A stretch of DNA of 64,000 nt from Synechococcus sp. 1G10. GTDB lineage: Bacteria > Cyanobacteriota > Cyanobacteriia > PCC-6307 > Cyanobiaceae. Made by a program: the position numbers and the translations under genes. The notes below the pieces were generated by a model that was not told where the DNA came from, made no database searches, and worked only from the letters and a program-made list of their open reading frames with translations. Shown in pieces: positions 35,021 through 44,674 of the stretch; positions within the stretch are counted from its first letter, which is position 1, and each line of letters begins with the position of its first letter. Location of the stretch: assembly GCF_002252625.1 (NCBI RefSeq), contig NZ_NQKW01000003.1:1-64000 (forward strand), given 5' to 3'.

Positions 35021-36889
35021 CTATCCATGCAGCCACTCCAGCCACTGCAGCGAGGCAAGCAGCAGCACGATCGCCAGCACCACCGTGAGCAGGTAGCTCT
35101 GCAGCTGGCCGCTGACGCCGAGCTTGAGGCCATCGGCACTGGCCAGAGACAGCCGTCCGATTCCGTTCACCAGGCCGTTCACCACCCTGCTGTCGAGCCA
35201 GTCGCTCAGCCTGGCCAGGCCGGCCACCGCCGCGACGATCGTGGCCCGGTAGATGCGATCGGTGTAGAAGTCGGAGGCGAGCAGATCCTGCAGCACTCGC
35301 AGCGGCTGGAGCAAAGAGCGCGACCAGAACTTGTGAAGCGGCGCCACAGCGCCGCCGGCCACCCCAACCAGCCCGCTGGAGACAACCGCAATGGCCACCG
35401 GCAGGGAGAAGGAGGCGATGCCCGGAACAGGATCGAGGCGGCCCATCAGCGCCGGCATCAGTGCCACCAGCACCGTCAGGCTCACCATCGGCAGCGCCAT
35501 CAGCCAGTTCACCTCCGGGGCGCGCTTGGTTTTGGGCATCGACGGGCCAAGGAACACGTGCCGGTAGACGCGGGTGAGGTTGAAGGCGGTGAGGGCATTA
35601 GTGAGCAGGCACACGGCCGCGAAGAAGGGCTGCTGGTGGGCAAAGGTCTCGACCAGCAGCCCAAAGCACCAGAAGCAGCCCAGGGGCAGCAGGCCTACCA
35701 GGCCGGCCGAGCCCACCAGGTAGGCGCTGGTGGTGGCGGGCATGCGTGAGCCGAGACCTCCCAGTTCGGTGAGGTCCTGGCAGTTGGTGGTGGCGATGAT
35801 GCTGCCCACGCTCATGAACAGCAAGGCCTTGGAGAGGCCGTGGGCAAACAGCAGCAGCAGCGCGATCGCCGGTTGCTGCAGAGCAATCGCGATGAACACC
35901 AGCCCCAGGTAGGAGGTCGTGGAATACGAGAAGGCCCGTTTGATGTCCACCTGGGCGATGGCCACCAGGGCGCCGGCGAGGGCGCTGATCGTGCCCACCA
36001 CCAGCAGCACGGTGGTGGCCAGGGGGGAGAAGCGCAGCAGTGGCATCACCTTCATCAGCACCAGGGCGCCGGCGGTGACGACCACCGAGTTGCGCAGGAT
36101 CGAGGCCGGATTCGGCCCCTCCATCGCCTCATCGAGCCAGAGGTGCATCGGGAACTGGGCGCACTTGCCCATCGGTCCGGCAATCATCCCCAGCCCGAGC
36201 AGCGTGCCGGCAAGGGGCGTGAGCGCACCGCTGGCGTCGGCCTCAGCGGCCCAGACGTAGAGATCCTGGAACTCCATTGAGCCCGCCCAGGCCGAGAGTG
36301 CCACCATCCCCATCAGCAGCAGCACATCGCCCACCCGCTTGGTGAGGAAGGCGTCGCGCGCGGCCGTGACCACCAAGGGCTGGGCATACCAGAACCCCAC
36401 CAGCAGATAGGTGGAGAGGGTGAGCATCTCCAGCAGGAAATAGCTCATGAACAGGCTGCTGCTCAGCACCACGCCGGCCAGAGCTCCTTCAAAGAAACCA
36501 ACCAGCGCGTAGAACCGCGCCAGCGACCATTCCTTGTCGAGGTAGCCGAGGGCGTACACCTGGCCCAGCAGGCTCAAGCCCGTCACCAGCTCAAGCGCCG
36601 CCAGGTTGGTGAGCGAGAGGTCGAAGCCGATGCGCAGGTCGAGGTCGGCGGCCTGGAACCAGGGGAACTCCAGGTGCTGGGGGCCGAGCTGCCACACCTG
36701 CTGCAGGATCAGGCTGCCGTGGATCACCGCCAGCAGCGTGACCAGCAGATTCAGGTAAGCAGCTGGGCGTGGGCCGTTGCGCTTGAACCAGCCCGCCGCC
36801 CACGGCAGCGACAGCAGCATGCCGCTGAATCCGTAGAGAGGAATGATCCAGACCAGCTGGATCGGCAGGGACAGGGAGGAGGCGGACAA
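35021..36889 (-). CDS. ndhF4: NAD(P)H dehydrogenase-like complex subunit NdhF4
   Basis: A 622-aa membrane antiporter-like subunit, partner of NdhD4 in the CO2-uptake NDH-1 complex. Marks are IGFDLSLTNLAALELVTG, AGPMGKCAQFPMHLWLDEAM with the conserved proton-path Lys/His region, EGPNPASILRNSVVVTAGALVL and AQVDIKRAFSYSTTSYLGL. Translation begins at a TTG (36889); I see no ATG that keeps the N-terminal helix. It follows the ferritin-like gene by 23 bp in the carboxysome supercluster. Confidence 0.94.
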   Translation of the reverse strand: MSASSLSLPIQLVWIIPLYGFSGMLLSLPWAAGWFKRNGPRPAAYLNLLVTLLAVIHGSLILQQVWQLGPQHLEFPWFQAADLDLRIGFDLSLTNLAALELVTGLSLLGQVYALGYLDKEWSLARFYALVGFFEGALAGVVLSSSLFMSYFLLEMLTLSTYLLVGFWYAQPLVVTAARDAFLTKRVGDVLLLMGMVALSAWAGSMEFQDLYVWAAEADASGALTPLAGTLLGLGMIAGPMGKCAQFPMHLWLDEAMEGPNPASILRNSVVVTAGALVLMKVMPLLRFSPLATTVLLVVGTISALAGALVAIAQVDIKRAFSYSTTSYLGLVFIAIALQQPAIALLLLFAHGLSKALLFMSVGSIIATTNCQDLTELGGLGSRMPATTSAYLVGSAGLVGLLPLGCFWCFGLLVETFAHQQPFFAAVCLLTNALTAFNLTRVYRHVFLGPSMPKTKRAPEVNWLMALPMVSLTVLVALMPALMGRLDPVPGIASFSLPVAIAVVSSGLVGVAGGAVAPLHKFWSRSLLQPLRVLQDLLASDFYTDRIYRATIVAAVAGLARLSDWLDSRVVNGLVNGIGRLSLASADGLKLGVSGQLQSYLLTVVLAIVLLLASLQWLEWLHG

Positions 36890-36912
36890 ATGGGGGGCGC
36901 AGAGGGCCTTGC

Positions 36913-37380
36913 CTAGAAGGTTGCGCGCTCAAGCAGGCGGGCCGGGCCGGCGTTGAGAACGGCAAGCCATTGGTTGAGTTCCTCGCCGTGTTGTCGTTCC
37001 TCACTCCATAAATCCTGAAAGAAGGTGGAGTTGGCTTCATCACCGATCAGCAGGCAGAAGCGACTGGCCTCGGCATACAGCTCAATCAGTTCGTCCTCCA
37101 GCACGATATTCAGTTGCAGCAGCCCGAACAGGTCGCGGGCGATGCTCACCGGCTTCAGCTGGGACGCGGCAGGCGCTACGCCGAGCCGAAGCATCTGTTG
37201 CACCAGCCGCTCGGCATGCTGCATCTCCTCGACCGTTTCCTGGCGGAACCGGTCGGCGGAACCGCCATCGCCCCAGAGGGCGAGCAGGGAGGCCTGGGTC
37301 ATGTACTGCTGAACCGCGGACAGTTCCAGGCTCAGAGTTCGTCCCAGATAGCCCAGCACCCGAGGGTGAACGGTCTGCAT
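36913..37380 (-). CDS. Bacterioferritin-like protein of the carboxysome cluster
   Basis: A 155-aa four-helix ferritin-like protein. LSLELSAVQQYMTQASLL carries the first ligand Glu, ETVEEMQHAERL gives the ExxH pair, and EDELIELYAEASRF and WSEERQHGEELNQW give the second set of Glu/His ligands, so the di-iron site looks complete. Bacterioferritin-like genes are common neighbours of alpha-carboxysome operons; their role there is unclear (iron storage or redox protection). It lies 6 nt downstream of the csoS1E-like gene. Confidence 0.85.
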   Translation of the reverse strand: MQTVHPRVLGYLGRTLSLELSAVQQYMTQASLLALWGDGGSADRFRQETVEEMQHAERLVQQMLRLGVAPAASQLKPVSIARDLFGLLQLNIVLEDELIELYAEASRFCLLIGDEANSTFFQDLWSEERQHGEELNQWLAVLNAGPARLLERATF

Positions 37381-37385
37381 GGTGA

Positions 37386-38009
37386 TCAGCTCCTGCGCTC
37401 AGCGCCGCTGAAGGCAAGGATCGGCTCCAGTTCGCTGTGGGGGCGGGCAATGATGTGGGCGGCCACAAGACCATCTCCCACACGCTCGCAGGCATCGGCC
37501 CCGGCGCGCACGGCGGCGTTGACTGCACCGGTTTCGCCGCGCACCATCACGGTCACGTAACCGCCACCCACGAATTCACGGGAGATCATCGTCACTTCAG
37601 CGGCCTTGGTCATGGCGTCAGCCGCCTCGATCGCGGGTACGAGGCCGCGGGTCTCGATCATGCCGAGAGCAATGCCGTGCGGAGTAGATGCCATGGCTTT
37701 GGAGGGGGAGGAGGGGGACTTGGGGGGAGGTGTGGTGCCACCGGAGCGGCCGCGGCTGGCGGCTGCCGGGGTGCTGCCGCTGGCCTTGGCCGGTGGGCTG
37801 GGGGCCGCTGCTGCGGGGGCTGAGGCAGGGGTGCTGCCACTGGTTGCGGATGAACCTTGGGCTGGAGGCGGGTCCACGGCTTTGTCCGCAGGGGAGGGGG
37901 ATGAGGGTGTGGTCGAGGCGGGAAGTGCCTTGGCGGAGGCAGCTCGGCTCACACCGCTGCTGGCGCTGGTGCGCCGGGAGGAGGGCTGGCGGGAGGAGGG
38001 TGTGGCCAT
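37386..38009 (-). CDS. csoS1E: BMC shell protein with long low-complexity N-terminus (CsoS1E-like)
   Basis: A 207-aa protein from ATG 38009. The first about 105 residues are rich in Ser, Pro, Ala and Thr with scattered Lys/Arg, probably disordered. The remainder is a BMC (Pfam00936) hexamer-forming domain starting GIALGMIETRG. The domain is 80 of 87 residues identical to the CsoS1 encoded at 44675-44986. N-terminally extended CsoS1 paralogues (CsoS1E) are known from some picocyanobacteria, and the position after csoS4B fits. The extension may link shell to cargo or project from the shell. Confidence 0.85.
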   Translation of the reverse strand: MATPSSRQPSSRRTSASSGVSRAASAKALPASTTPSSPSPADKAVDPPPAQGSSATSGSTPASAPAAAAPSPPAKASGSTPAAASRGRSGGTTPPPKSPSSPSKAMASTPHGIALGMIETRGLVPAIEAADAMTKAAEVTMISREFVGGGYVTVMVRGETGAVNAAVRAGADACERVGDGLVAAHIIARPHSELEPILAFSGAERRS

Positions 38010-38055
38010 GGAACGAGCTGGGCTGACGGCAGGAAGGAGGTGGAGGGAGGGAGGA

Positions 38056-38307
38056 TCAACCGTCTGGATCCCAGAGATCAATGATCCCAGCAATCGTGAG
38101 GTCGGTCTGGGTATCAGGAACGCCGGTGGCAAAGCGAGCGGCGGAGCCACTGGCGGTGAACACCCAGTTGCCTGGTGCGGCGCCCACCGGGTCGACGGCC
38201 ACCATCAACTTGCCTTTGGTGGAGCGCAGGATGCGGAGTTGCCAGTGGAGCAGGCCTTCCACCCGTTGGCTGCAGACGAGGGAGCCGGTGACTTGCATGA
38301 TTTCCAT
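38056..38307 (-). CDS. csoS4B: Carboxysome shell vertex protein CsoS4B
   Basis: An 83-aa pentamer-forming BMV (EutN/CcmL, Pfam03319) protein that caps shell vertices. It begins MEIMQVTGSLVCSQRV, then KGKLMVAVDPVGAAPGNWVF with the conserved PGNW turn, and ends TDLTIAGIIDLWDPDG. Its start overlaps the csoS4A stop at 38307. Normal length and position in the operon. Confidence 0.95.
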   Translation of the reverse strand: MEIMQVTGSLVCSQRVEGLLHWQLRILRSTKGKLMVAVDPVGAAPGNWVFTASGSAARFATGVPDTQTDLTIAGIIDLWDPDG

Positions 38308-38591
38308 CAGGCTGCTCCAGAACGTGGCTGCGGAACAGGTAAGCCAGCATCCGGGTCCCAGTGGTCGATGATCCCCACGATCGTGAGGTCGCTGGGATAG
38401 GACTTGCTCCCGGCGGCTTCACGGGCGGCTGAACTGCCCACACAGATCACCCAGTCGCCGGGGATGCAGCCAACGGCGTCGACGGCCACCTTCTGGGAAC
38501 TGCCATCCAGCACCACCTGGAGATGTTTGTGCTCGAATTCGGGGATTCGGTTGGTGGACACCAGGGGCTTGAGGACTTTGCAGATCAGCAT
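38307..38591 (-). CDS. csoS4A: Carboxysome shell vertex protein CsoS4A
   Basis: A 94-aa BMV pentamer protein: MLICKVLKPLVSTNRI, KVAVDAVGCIPGDWVICVG, SDLTIVGIIDHWDPD. It is a paralogue of CsoS4B directly downstream; both occupy shell vertices. It starts only 1 nt after the csoSCA stop, so translation is probably coupled. Confidence 0.95.
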   Translation of the reverse strand: MLICKVLKPLVSTNRIPEFEHKHLQVVLDGSSQKVAVDAVGCIPGDWVICVGSSAAREAAGSKSYPSDLTIVGIIDHWDPDAGLPVPQPRSGAA

Positions 38592-38592
38592 C

Positions 38593-40155
38593 TCAATGGC
38601 CTCCAGCTTGTTCCAGCTTGATCGACGACCCGACCGTTTCGGCGGGAACGTGACGATCGCGGTCGCGCACGCTCAGCAACGTGTGCAGAAGACCGCTGCC
38701 CATCAGATCGGGATAGCGGTTGCGAATGGCGTCATCCGTCCGCTGGCAGTAGAGCACGGCCCGTTCGCGGGCCCCCGGCACACTGCCGTGGTAATCGAAA
38801 CGAATCACCACCGGAATCGGCAGCCCGCGGGACACGTTCAGTCCCTTGAAGATCTTCACTCCCACGTCGAGATCGGCAGCCCCTTCTTCGACAGTGTCCA
38901 TGTGGGCGAAGTAAGTGAGATTGCGCAGATGAATCTCCTTGAAACCGATGCCGACTCCGATGAAGCGCTCGGCATGGCCCGCATCGGCGTAGGCCCCATC
39001 GTGATAGGTACGCACGAAATCGATCTGGGAGATGTTGTGCTCAATCAGGCGGGCGATCAGCCGCCCCATCCCCGGATCAACGGCCCCGTCGGGAACGCCG
39101 TCCCCGTTGCCTGAGCGGGCGCCCAGCACCAGGGCCAGCACCCTGTCCCGGGCAGCCTCGGCAGGGAGATCCTGGGTGGCGCTGTACACGTCAAGGGCAT
39201 CGAGCCAGCGCTCCTGATCAGTGTGGCCGCTCACATCGGGCACATGGACACGGATGGCATCGGTGTCGGTGTCCAGCCCGACCAGGAGCAGGTCAACGGA
39301 GGCCCCGCAGCAGAAGCTGTTCTCCACCGCCTGCTGGAACTCCTGCAGGCGAAGCAGTCCCCCGGCAGCGGCGGCGGAATCGTTGGAGCCATGGGCCGCA
39401 CACCCCTCGTGCCTGGGGTCCCTTGAGCTGAAGTGATACACCACCACCTTCAGGTAGCGGGTTGGCTCATGGGCGCCATTGGGCCGAGCTTCCCGATAGC
39501 GCAGATGCTCGGTGCGCACCCAGCGGTCGACGGTGTTCTCCACATCGAACATCGCGCCGGCATGGGGACGGCGGCGGACTGATCCGAAGGGCAGACGCAG
39601 GGCATAGGCGATGGCATGGGCCAGACGACCATCCGCGCAGGGGCTCACATCCAGCAGATGAAACCCGCAGGAGAGCAGAAAGGCATTGAAGGCTTCGGCG
39701 CTCTCGCTTCCTTCCTGACCCTGGAGCGGATCGTCGCGGAAGAAGCTGGCACTGACCTGCTCATAGGCCTCGTACAGGCACCACGCGAACAGGCTGCGCA
39801 TGTCGAGTTGGTTGACCCAGGCCGACTCCAGAATCGTGGCGGGCAACGCATGGCCGAGCTCTCTGAGGGCATGGCGCTGGGCCTGCTCCACAAAGTCATC
39901 GTCGTGTTGCAGGGCTGAGAGGCGCTTGAGCACGGGCACAATCCGGTCGAACGACTGCTTCACCTGGCTGTCGTAGGCCTGGAGGCGTTCGTTGGCCGCT
40001 GCATCGCTGAGCGGATGACGGTTCCGGACCGCGGTGATGCGGCTAGCTCTCCCCAGCGCTGAGCCGGAAAGAGAGGGGCTGGTAGCGGGACGGCGGGCTG
40101 GGGCCGTGGGAGCCAGGGGCCTCTCGGCTGAGCCGTAGCGGCGGGGGCGGGGCAA
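38593..40155 (-). CDS. csoSCA: Carboxysomal carbonic anhydrase CsoSCA
   Basis: A 520-aa epsilon-class (beta-like) carbonic anhydrase inside the carboxysome that converts bicarbonate to CO2 for Rubisco. The zinc ligands are visible: Cys in DVSPCADGR, His in VVYHFSSRD and Cys in HEGCAAH. The N-terminal about 50 residues are basic and disordered (RPRRYGSAERP), the region known to bind Rubisco. The C-terminal third is the degenerate second CA-like domain. Normal length; it lies between csoS2 and csoS4A. Confidence 0.95.
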   Translation of the reverse strand: MPRPRRYGSAERPLAPTAPARRPATSPSLSGSALGRASRITAVRNRHPLSDAAANERLQAYDSQVKQSFDRIVPVLKRLSALQHDDDFVEQAQRHALRELGHALPATILESAWVNQLDMRSLFAWCLYEAYEQVSASFFRDDPLQGQEGSESAEAFNAFLLSCGFHLLDVSPCADGRLAHAIAYALRLPFGSVRRRPHAGAMFDVENTVDRWVRTEHLRYREARPNGAHEPTRYLKVVVYHFSSRDPRHEGCAAHGSNDSAAAAGGLLRLQEFQQAVENSFCCGASVDLLLVGLDTDTDAIRVHVPDVSGHTDQERWLDALDVYSATQDLPAEAARDRVLALVLGARSGNGDGVPDGAVDPGMGRLIARLIEHNISQIDFVRTYHDGAYADAGHAERFIGVGIGFKEIHLRNLTYFAHMDTVEEGAADLDVGVKIFKGLNVSRGLPIPVVIRFDYHGSVPGARERAVLYCQRTDDAIRNRYPDLMGSGLLHTLLSVRDRDRHVPAETVGSSIKLEQAGGH

Positions 40156-40193
40156 GGTTCAGTGCTGCGACAGGGAGGAACGTGGAGAGAGAC

Positions 40194-42599
40194 TCAACCT
40201 CGGGCACCGCCTGAAACGGTGATCAGTGAGCCTTTGTCGGTGTTGCCACTGGAGCCGGTGACGCGGCTGACCGGTTGCACCACTTCGTCATTGCGCTTGA
40301 GGGGGATGGCGGCCATTGCCGTCATTGGCCCGGTGCGGGTGGGATTGCGGCGTCGGGCTGATACACCCTCGGTGCCGGTAACGCGCTTGCCCCGATCCCA
40401 GTCGTCACCGGTGATGTTCAGACCGGCGGAAATGCCTTCCCCTGTGACTCGGCTGGTGGGCCGCACGTCTTCATCAAGGCTGACCGGCGCACTGGGAAGA
40501 GGCGCCGCAGCCTGGGGGCGGGGTGGCAGCACCGAGGTCTGACGCCGCATCGGGGGAAGCGGCTGCGGCTCGGGGCTGCGCTGGTCGAAACGTGCCTGTT
40601 CGGTGCCGGTGACCTTGCCACCGGCCAGATCAAAAGGGCCGGTGATCCTGGCGCTGGTTTCGTAGCGGGTGCCGGTGACAGCGGAGCCGCGCTCCCGCTG
40701 CTGATGGGCAGCCCTTGCTGGGGATTGCACGCTGAACTCCTGCCAGGGCTGGGGGTCCAACGGTTGGGGGAAATCGGCTTCGTGACCCTGGGCGGCGCTG
40801 CAGGCTTCGTTGTATTGATCGACGCCGATGTACGGGGTGCCGGAGATGGTTTCACAGGCACCTTTGGAGGCCCCGGTCATCACCCCGCCGATACCCGGTT
40901 GCAGGCCGCTCATGCGCGGTCCGGGGGTGCCGGCGCGGGCTGGAGTCCGCTGGCGGATGCCGCGAACCGAGGAGGAATCGCACCAGGCGCTGGCTTGCTC
41001 GAGTCCGGCGTAGGGCGTGCCGGTGACGGCCTTGCAGGTACCGGGCTCATCACCGGTGACCTTGGATGAGCGACCGGTGCTGGTGCCTGAGACGATCAGC
41101 TGTTTGTTGGTGAGGCTGAACCCGACCTTTGCCGCTTCGGGCTCAGGGCGAGCACCGCAGAAATTCTGGTACTGCTGGCTGCCGATGTATTCATCGCCGG
41201 TGACACGGCGGCAGCTGCCAGGTTCATCACCGGTGACCTTGTCACTGCGACCGACAAGAGTGCCGGTGATACCGGTGCCCCTGAGGGTCTGGACGCTGGC
41301 CACCTTTGGCGGAGCCTGGCCAGGCGTGCTGATCGAATCGGAGCCCAGGTACTGGGTGCCGGTGGGCTGGATGCCTGCACCGTGCTCATCGCCGGTGACC
41401 CGCTCAGAGCGTCCCACCATCACACCCGAGACCGGCCGCCCGGCAACGGTCTGGCTGAGTCCCACCTTGCGGGGACTGACGGAGGTGATGCCGCAGTAGG
41501 CCGCCGCCTGATTCGCTGAGATGTACTCGGTACCGGTGATGGATTTGCAGGTGCCGGGTTCATCTCCGGTGACCTTTTCGGAGCGACCCACCTCATTGCC
41601 GGTGACCCGGTTGCCGTGGCTGGTGGCCGTGACGCGCACCTTGGCGGGTTGAAGGGGGGAGGGCTCGTTCTGACAGAAGCTGCGGAAAATCTCAGCTCCC
41701 ATGTATTCGGTCCCGGTGATGGGACGGCAGGTGCTGGCCTCGTTACCGGTCGTCTTCTCGGAACGGTTGGCCTGGGTGCCGGTGACCACCTGACCGCGCA
41801 GGGTTTCACTGGCGCTCACCTTCCAGCTTGCGTCCTGGGCACCTTCAGGCTTGTTGGGCCCGCGGCGGGGACCCGTGGGCCGGGTGACTCCTGTGCCGCG
41901 GCTGACGGCACCCGCGCCGTTCTTGCTCTTGAGATCGCGGATGCGGTGGGCCAGTTCCCGGCTGCTGATGTCGGGGTTCGACTGGCGCACAACGGCCGCG
42001 GTGCCGCTGGAGCTGTTGGTTGAGGCCGACTTGCCGCGCTTGGAGAGAGCTTCCCGGCGGGCCATCACAATGGCGCGGCTGGGATTGAACTGGGCGGAGC
42101 GCTTCGAGGTCGGCCGGGTGCCGTTGCTGCGGCGATCGCCGAGAGAACTGGAAGGAGTGGAGCTCAAGGAGAAAGCGGGCCGGCTGACCGCTGGCGGCTG
42201 CGGGCTCACGGGCTCTGGGGTTGGGGTGGAAACGGCGCGCAACGAGCTGCCATCACGACTGCGATCCTTGCTTGTGTCAGCCCGCTTGCCGCGTTTGCTG
42301 AGGGCCTCACGCCTTGCCAGGACCAGATCCCGGCTCGGGTTGCTGATGGCGGCGCGGTTGACCGAGCGGGATGGGCTGGTGGAACCATGACCGCCGCTGC
42401 TGAACAACGGCTTGGAGGGCGCACTGACCTCGTGGCTGACGGCCGGTGCCACCGGGGTGATCGAGCGGGTGGGGCGGGCCTCAGCGGCGCTGCGGGTTCG
42501 GTTGGCGCTGTTGGCGTACCGCTTCTCCGCCGATTTCCCGGCTGTGGAGAGCGCCATCCGGCGCGCAAGGGCCGCTTCGCGACTGGATTGAGATGCCAT
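40194..42599 (-). CDS. csoS2: Carboxysome assembly scaffold CsoS2
   Basis: An 801-aa intrinsically disordered scaffold linking Rubisco to the shell. The ATG at 42599 starts MASQSSREAALARRMALS. The N-terminal region has four basic Rubisco-binding repeats (LARREALSKRGK type). The middle region has about five M repeats of the form VTGT-x-x-GRS-x-KVTGDEPGTCK-x-VTGTxY, most with a pair of cysteines. The C-terminal region (VTGTRYETSARITGP, SRVTGEGISAG, ITGDDWDRGKRVTGTEG) binds the shell. The third M repeat lacks both cysteines. In Halothiobacillus a frameshift gives a short form; I cannot identify a slippery site here. Confidence 0.96.
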   Translation of the reverse strand: MASQSSREAALARRMALSTAGKSAEKRYANSANRTRSAAEARPTRSITPVAPAVSHEVSAPSKPLFSSGGHGSTSPSRSVNRAAISNPSRDLVLARREALSKRGKRADTSKDRSRDGSSLRAVSTPTPEPVSPQPPAVSRPAFSLSSTPSSSLGDRRSNGTRPTSKRSAQFNPSRAIVMARREALSKRGKSASTNSSSGTAAVVRQSNPDISSRELAHRIRDLKSKNGAGAVSRGTGVTRPTGPRRGPNKPEGAQDASWKVSASETLRGQVVTGTQANRSEKTTGNEASTCRPITGTEYMGAEIFRSFCQNEPSPLQPAKVRVTATSHGNRVTGNEVGRSEKVTGDEPGTCKSITGTEYISANQAAAYCGITSVSPRKVGLSQTVAGRPVSGVMVGRSERVTGDEHGAGIQPTGTQYLGSDSISTPGQAPPKVASVQTLRGTGITGTLVGRSDKVTGDEPGSCRRVTGDEYIGSQQYQNFCGARPEPEAAKVGFSLTNKQLIVSGTSTGRSSKVTGDEPGTCKAVTGTPYAGLEQASAWCDSSSVRGIRQRTPARAGTPGPRMSGLQPGIGGVMTGASKGACETISGTPYIGVDQYNEACSAAQGHEADFPQPLDPQPWQEFSVQSPARAAHQQRERGSAVTGTRYETSARITGPFDLAGGKVTGTEQARFDQRSPEPQPLPPMRRQTSVLPPRPQAAAPLPSAPVSLDEDVRPTSRVTGEGISAGLNITGDDWDRGKRVTGTEGVSARRRNPTRTGPMTAMAAIPLKRNDEVVQPVSRVTGSSGNTDKGSLITVSGGARG

Positions 42600-42758
42600 G
42601 TCCGCCCTGTGAAGAAACAACCTGGAAGGAGACAGCTGGAAAGAACTGGTGAAGGGAGGACCCATGACCTGCCGTTCACCAGCCCCTCACGAGCTGTCGG
42701 AAGAATGAATAGTGAGGGCAGCAGGTTCCGGGTATGAGGCCGGAACCTGCTGGAGTGA

Positions 42759-43100
42759 TCAGCGTGCTTCGAAGACCACGAAGCAGGAACCCTGACTCTG
42801 GGTGTAGGCGTCGTAGCCGACCAGACGGACGTGATGGTCGGGGTAGGCGCGGTGGCAGCCTTCGAGCTCACTGACGATCACGCCCAAATCCTTCTCACCG
42901 AAGAAGGGCAGTTTCCAGTACGACCAATAGGTCGACATCGAACGGCTGGGGTGGACGTGCTCGACAAGCGGGCTCCATCCCTGGGCAATGATGTAAGCGA
43001 TCTGGTCGTAGATCTCGTCCTGTGACATCGGCGGGAGGAAGCCGAATGTCTCCAGGGTGGCGACTGTTTGGTAGTCACCCACGGTGCTCTTGAAGGGCAT
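42759..43100 (-). CDS. cbbS: Rubisco small subunit, form IA
   Basis: A 113-aa CbbS: ETFGFLPPMSQDEIYDQIAYI, WSYWKLPFFGEKDLGVIVSELE, and C-terminus GSCFVVFEAR. The length and the short betaA-betaB loop are those of form IA. It lies between cbbL and csoS2 in the cso operon. Confidence 0.98.
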   Translation of the reverse strand: MPFKSTVGDYQTVATLETFGFLPPMSQDEIYDQIAYIIAQGWSPLVEHVHPSRSMSTYWSYWKLPFFGEKDLGVIVSELEGCHRAYPDHHVRLVGYDAYTQSQGSCFVVFEAR

Positions 43101-43191
43101 GGGGATCCTTGTGGGGAATCAGGTGAATGCAGGCAAACCGGATGTGACCGAAGGGAAGGAGTTTCTCCCTCCCTTAGGTCAACAGCCCCGA

Positions 43192-44604
43192 TCAGTTGAC
43201 GTCAAGTTTGTCGACGGTGTCGAACTCGAACTTGATTTCCTTCCAGGTCTCGAGCGCGATGGCGAGCTCGGGGCTGTGCTTCGCGGCTTCCATGAGGATG
43301 TCGCGGCTCTCCTTCTCGATCTCACGACCGGCGTTGCGGGCCTTGACGCAGGCTTCCAGGGCCACACGGTTGGCGGCGGCGCCAGCGGCGGAACCCCAGG
43401 GGTGACCGTGGGTACCACCACCGAACTGCAGCACGGAGTCGTCGCCGAAGATCGCCACCAGCGCGGGCATGTGCCACACGTGGATACCGCCGGAGGCCAC
43501 AGCGAAGACGCCGGGCATCGAACCCCAATCCTGGTCGAAGAAGTTGCCGCGGCTGCGGTCTTCGGGAACGAAGGATTCACGCAGTTGGTCGATGAAGCCG
43601 AGGGTGGTCTGGCGATCACCTTCCAGCTTGCCCACCACGGTGCCGGTGTGGAGCTGGTCACCACCGGAGAGGCGCAGGCACTTGGCCAACACCCGGAAGT
43701 GGATGCCGTGCTTGGGGTGACGGTCGATCACCGCGTGCATGGCACGGTGAATGTGCAGCAACATGCCGTTCTTGCGGCACCACTTCGACAAGCCGGTGTT
43801 GGCCGTGAAGCCACCGGTGATGTAGTCGTGCATGATGATGGGCTGGCCCAGTTCTTTCGCGAACTCGGCACGCTCATACATCTCCTCGGGAGTGGCGGCG
43901 GTGCAGTTGAGGTAGTGCCCCTTCTTCTCGCCGGTTTCTTCCTGAGCCAGCTGTACAGCTTCGGCCACGAACTCGAAGCGGTTCTGCCAGCGCTGGAAGG
44001 GCTGGGAGTTGATGTTTTCGTCGTCCTTGGTGAAATCGAGACCACCGCGGAGGCATTCGTACACCACCCGGCCGTAGTTCTTGCCGGAGAGGCCGAGTTT
44101 CGGCTTGATCGTGCAACCCAGCAGGGGACGGCCGTACTTGTTCATCCGGTCGCGCTCGACGCAGATTCCGTTCGGCGGGCCGGGGCAGGTCTTGATGAAG
44201 GCCATCGGGAAGCGGATGTCTTCCAGACGGAGGTGGCGCAGGGCCTTGAAGCCGAACACGTTGCCCACCAGGGAGGTGAGCACGTTGGTGATCGAGCCTT
44301 CCTCGAACAGATCGAGCGGATAGGCGATGAAGGCGTAGAACGACTCCTTGTCACCGGGAACGTCTTCAATCCGGTAGCAACGGCCCTTGTAGAAGTCGAG
44401 ATCGGTGAGGAGCTCGGACCACACGGTGGACCAGGTACCGGTCGAGGATTCGGCAGCCACGGCAGCGGCCACTTCTTCCTTGGGAACGCCTTCCTGACCA
44501 GTGACCTTGAAACAGGCCAGCAGGTCAGTGTCGAGGGGAACGTAGTCGGGAGTCCAGTAAGTGTCCCTGTACTCCTTGACCCCAGCGTCGTACTTCTTGC
44601 TCAT
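43192..44604 (-). CDS. cbbL: Rubisco large subunit, form IA
   Basis: A 470-aa catalytic subunit that fixes CO2 onto ribulose-1,5-bisphosphate. The carbamylated lysine and metal ligands lie in [17 protein letters not shown], loop 6 is [12 protein letters not shown], and the N-terminal domain has [19 protein letters not shown]. Sequence and operon position are those of alpha-cyanobacterial form IA. It follows csoS1 by 70 bp; an AGGAGA-type ribosome binding site is visible before the ATG (around 44613). Confidence 0.99.
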   Translation of the reverse strand: MSKKYDAGVKEYRDTYWTPDYVPLDTDLLACFKVTGQEGVPKEEVAAAVAAESSTGTWSTVWSELLTDLDFYKGRCYRIEDVPGDKESFYAFIAYPLDLFEEGSITNVLTSLVGNVFGFKALRHLRLEDIRFPMAFIKTCPGPPNGICVERDRMNKYGRPLLGCTIKPKLGLSGKNYGRVVYECLRGGLDFTKDDENINSQPFQRWQNRFEFVAEAVQLAQEETGEKKGHYLNCTAATPEEMYERAEFAKELGQPIIMHDYITGGFTANTGLSKWCRKNGMLLHIHRAMHAVIDRHPKHGIHFRVLAKCLRLSGGDQLHTGTVVGKLEGDRQTTLGFIDQLRESFVPEDRSRGNFFDQDWGSMPGVFAVASGGIHVWHMPALVAIFGDDSVLQFGGGTHGHPWGSAAGAAANRVALEACVKARNAGREIEKESRDILMEAAKHSPELAIALETWKEIKFEFDTVDKLDVN

Positions 44605-44674
44605 GGGGAAAATCTCCTTGTTGGTCGGGTGGGAAAGATGAGAGTGCTGCGCTCCGTCAGGGGCGCGTCAGACC

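Noticed and set aside
40194-42599. Programmed frameshift in csoS2
   Set aside because: I could not find a convincing slippery heptamer followed by structure; the full-length frame is intact.
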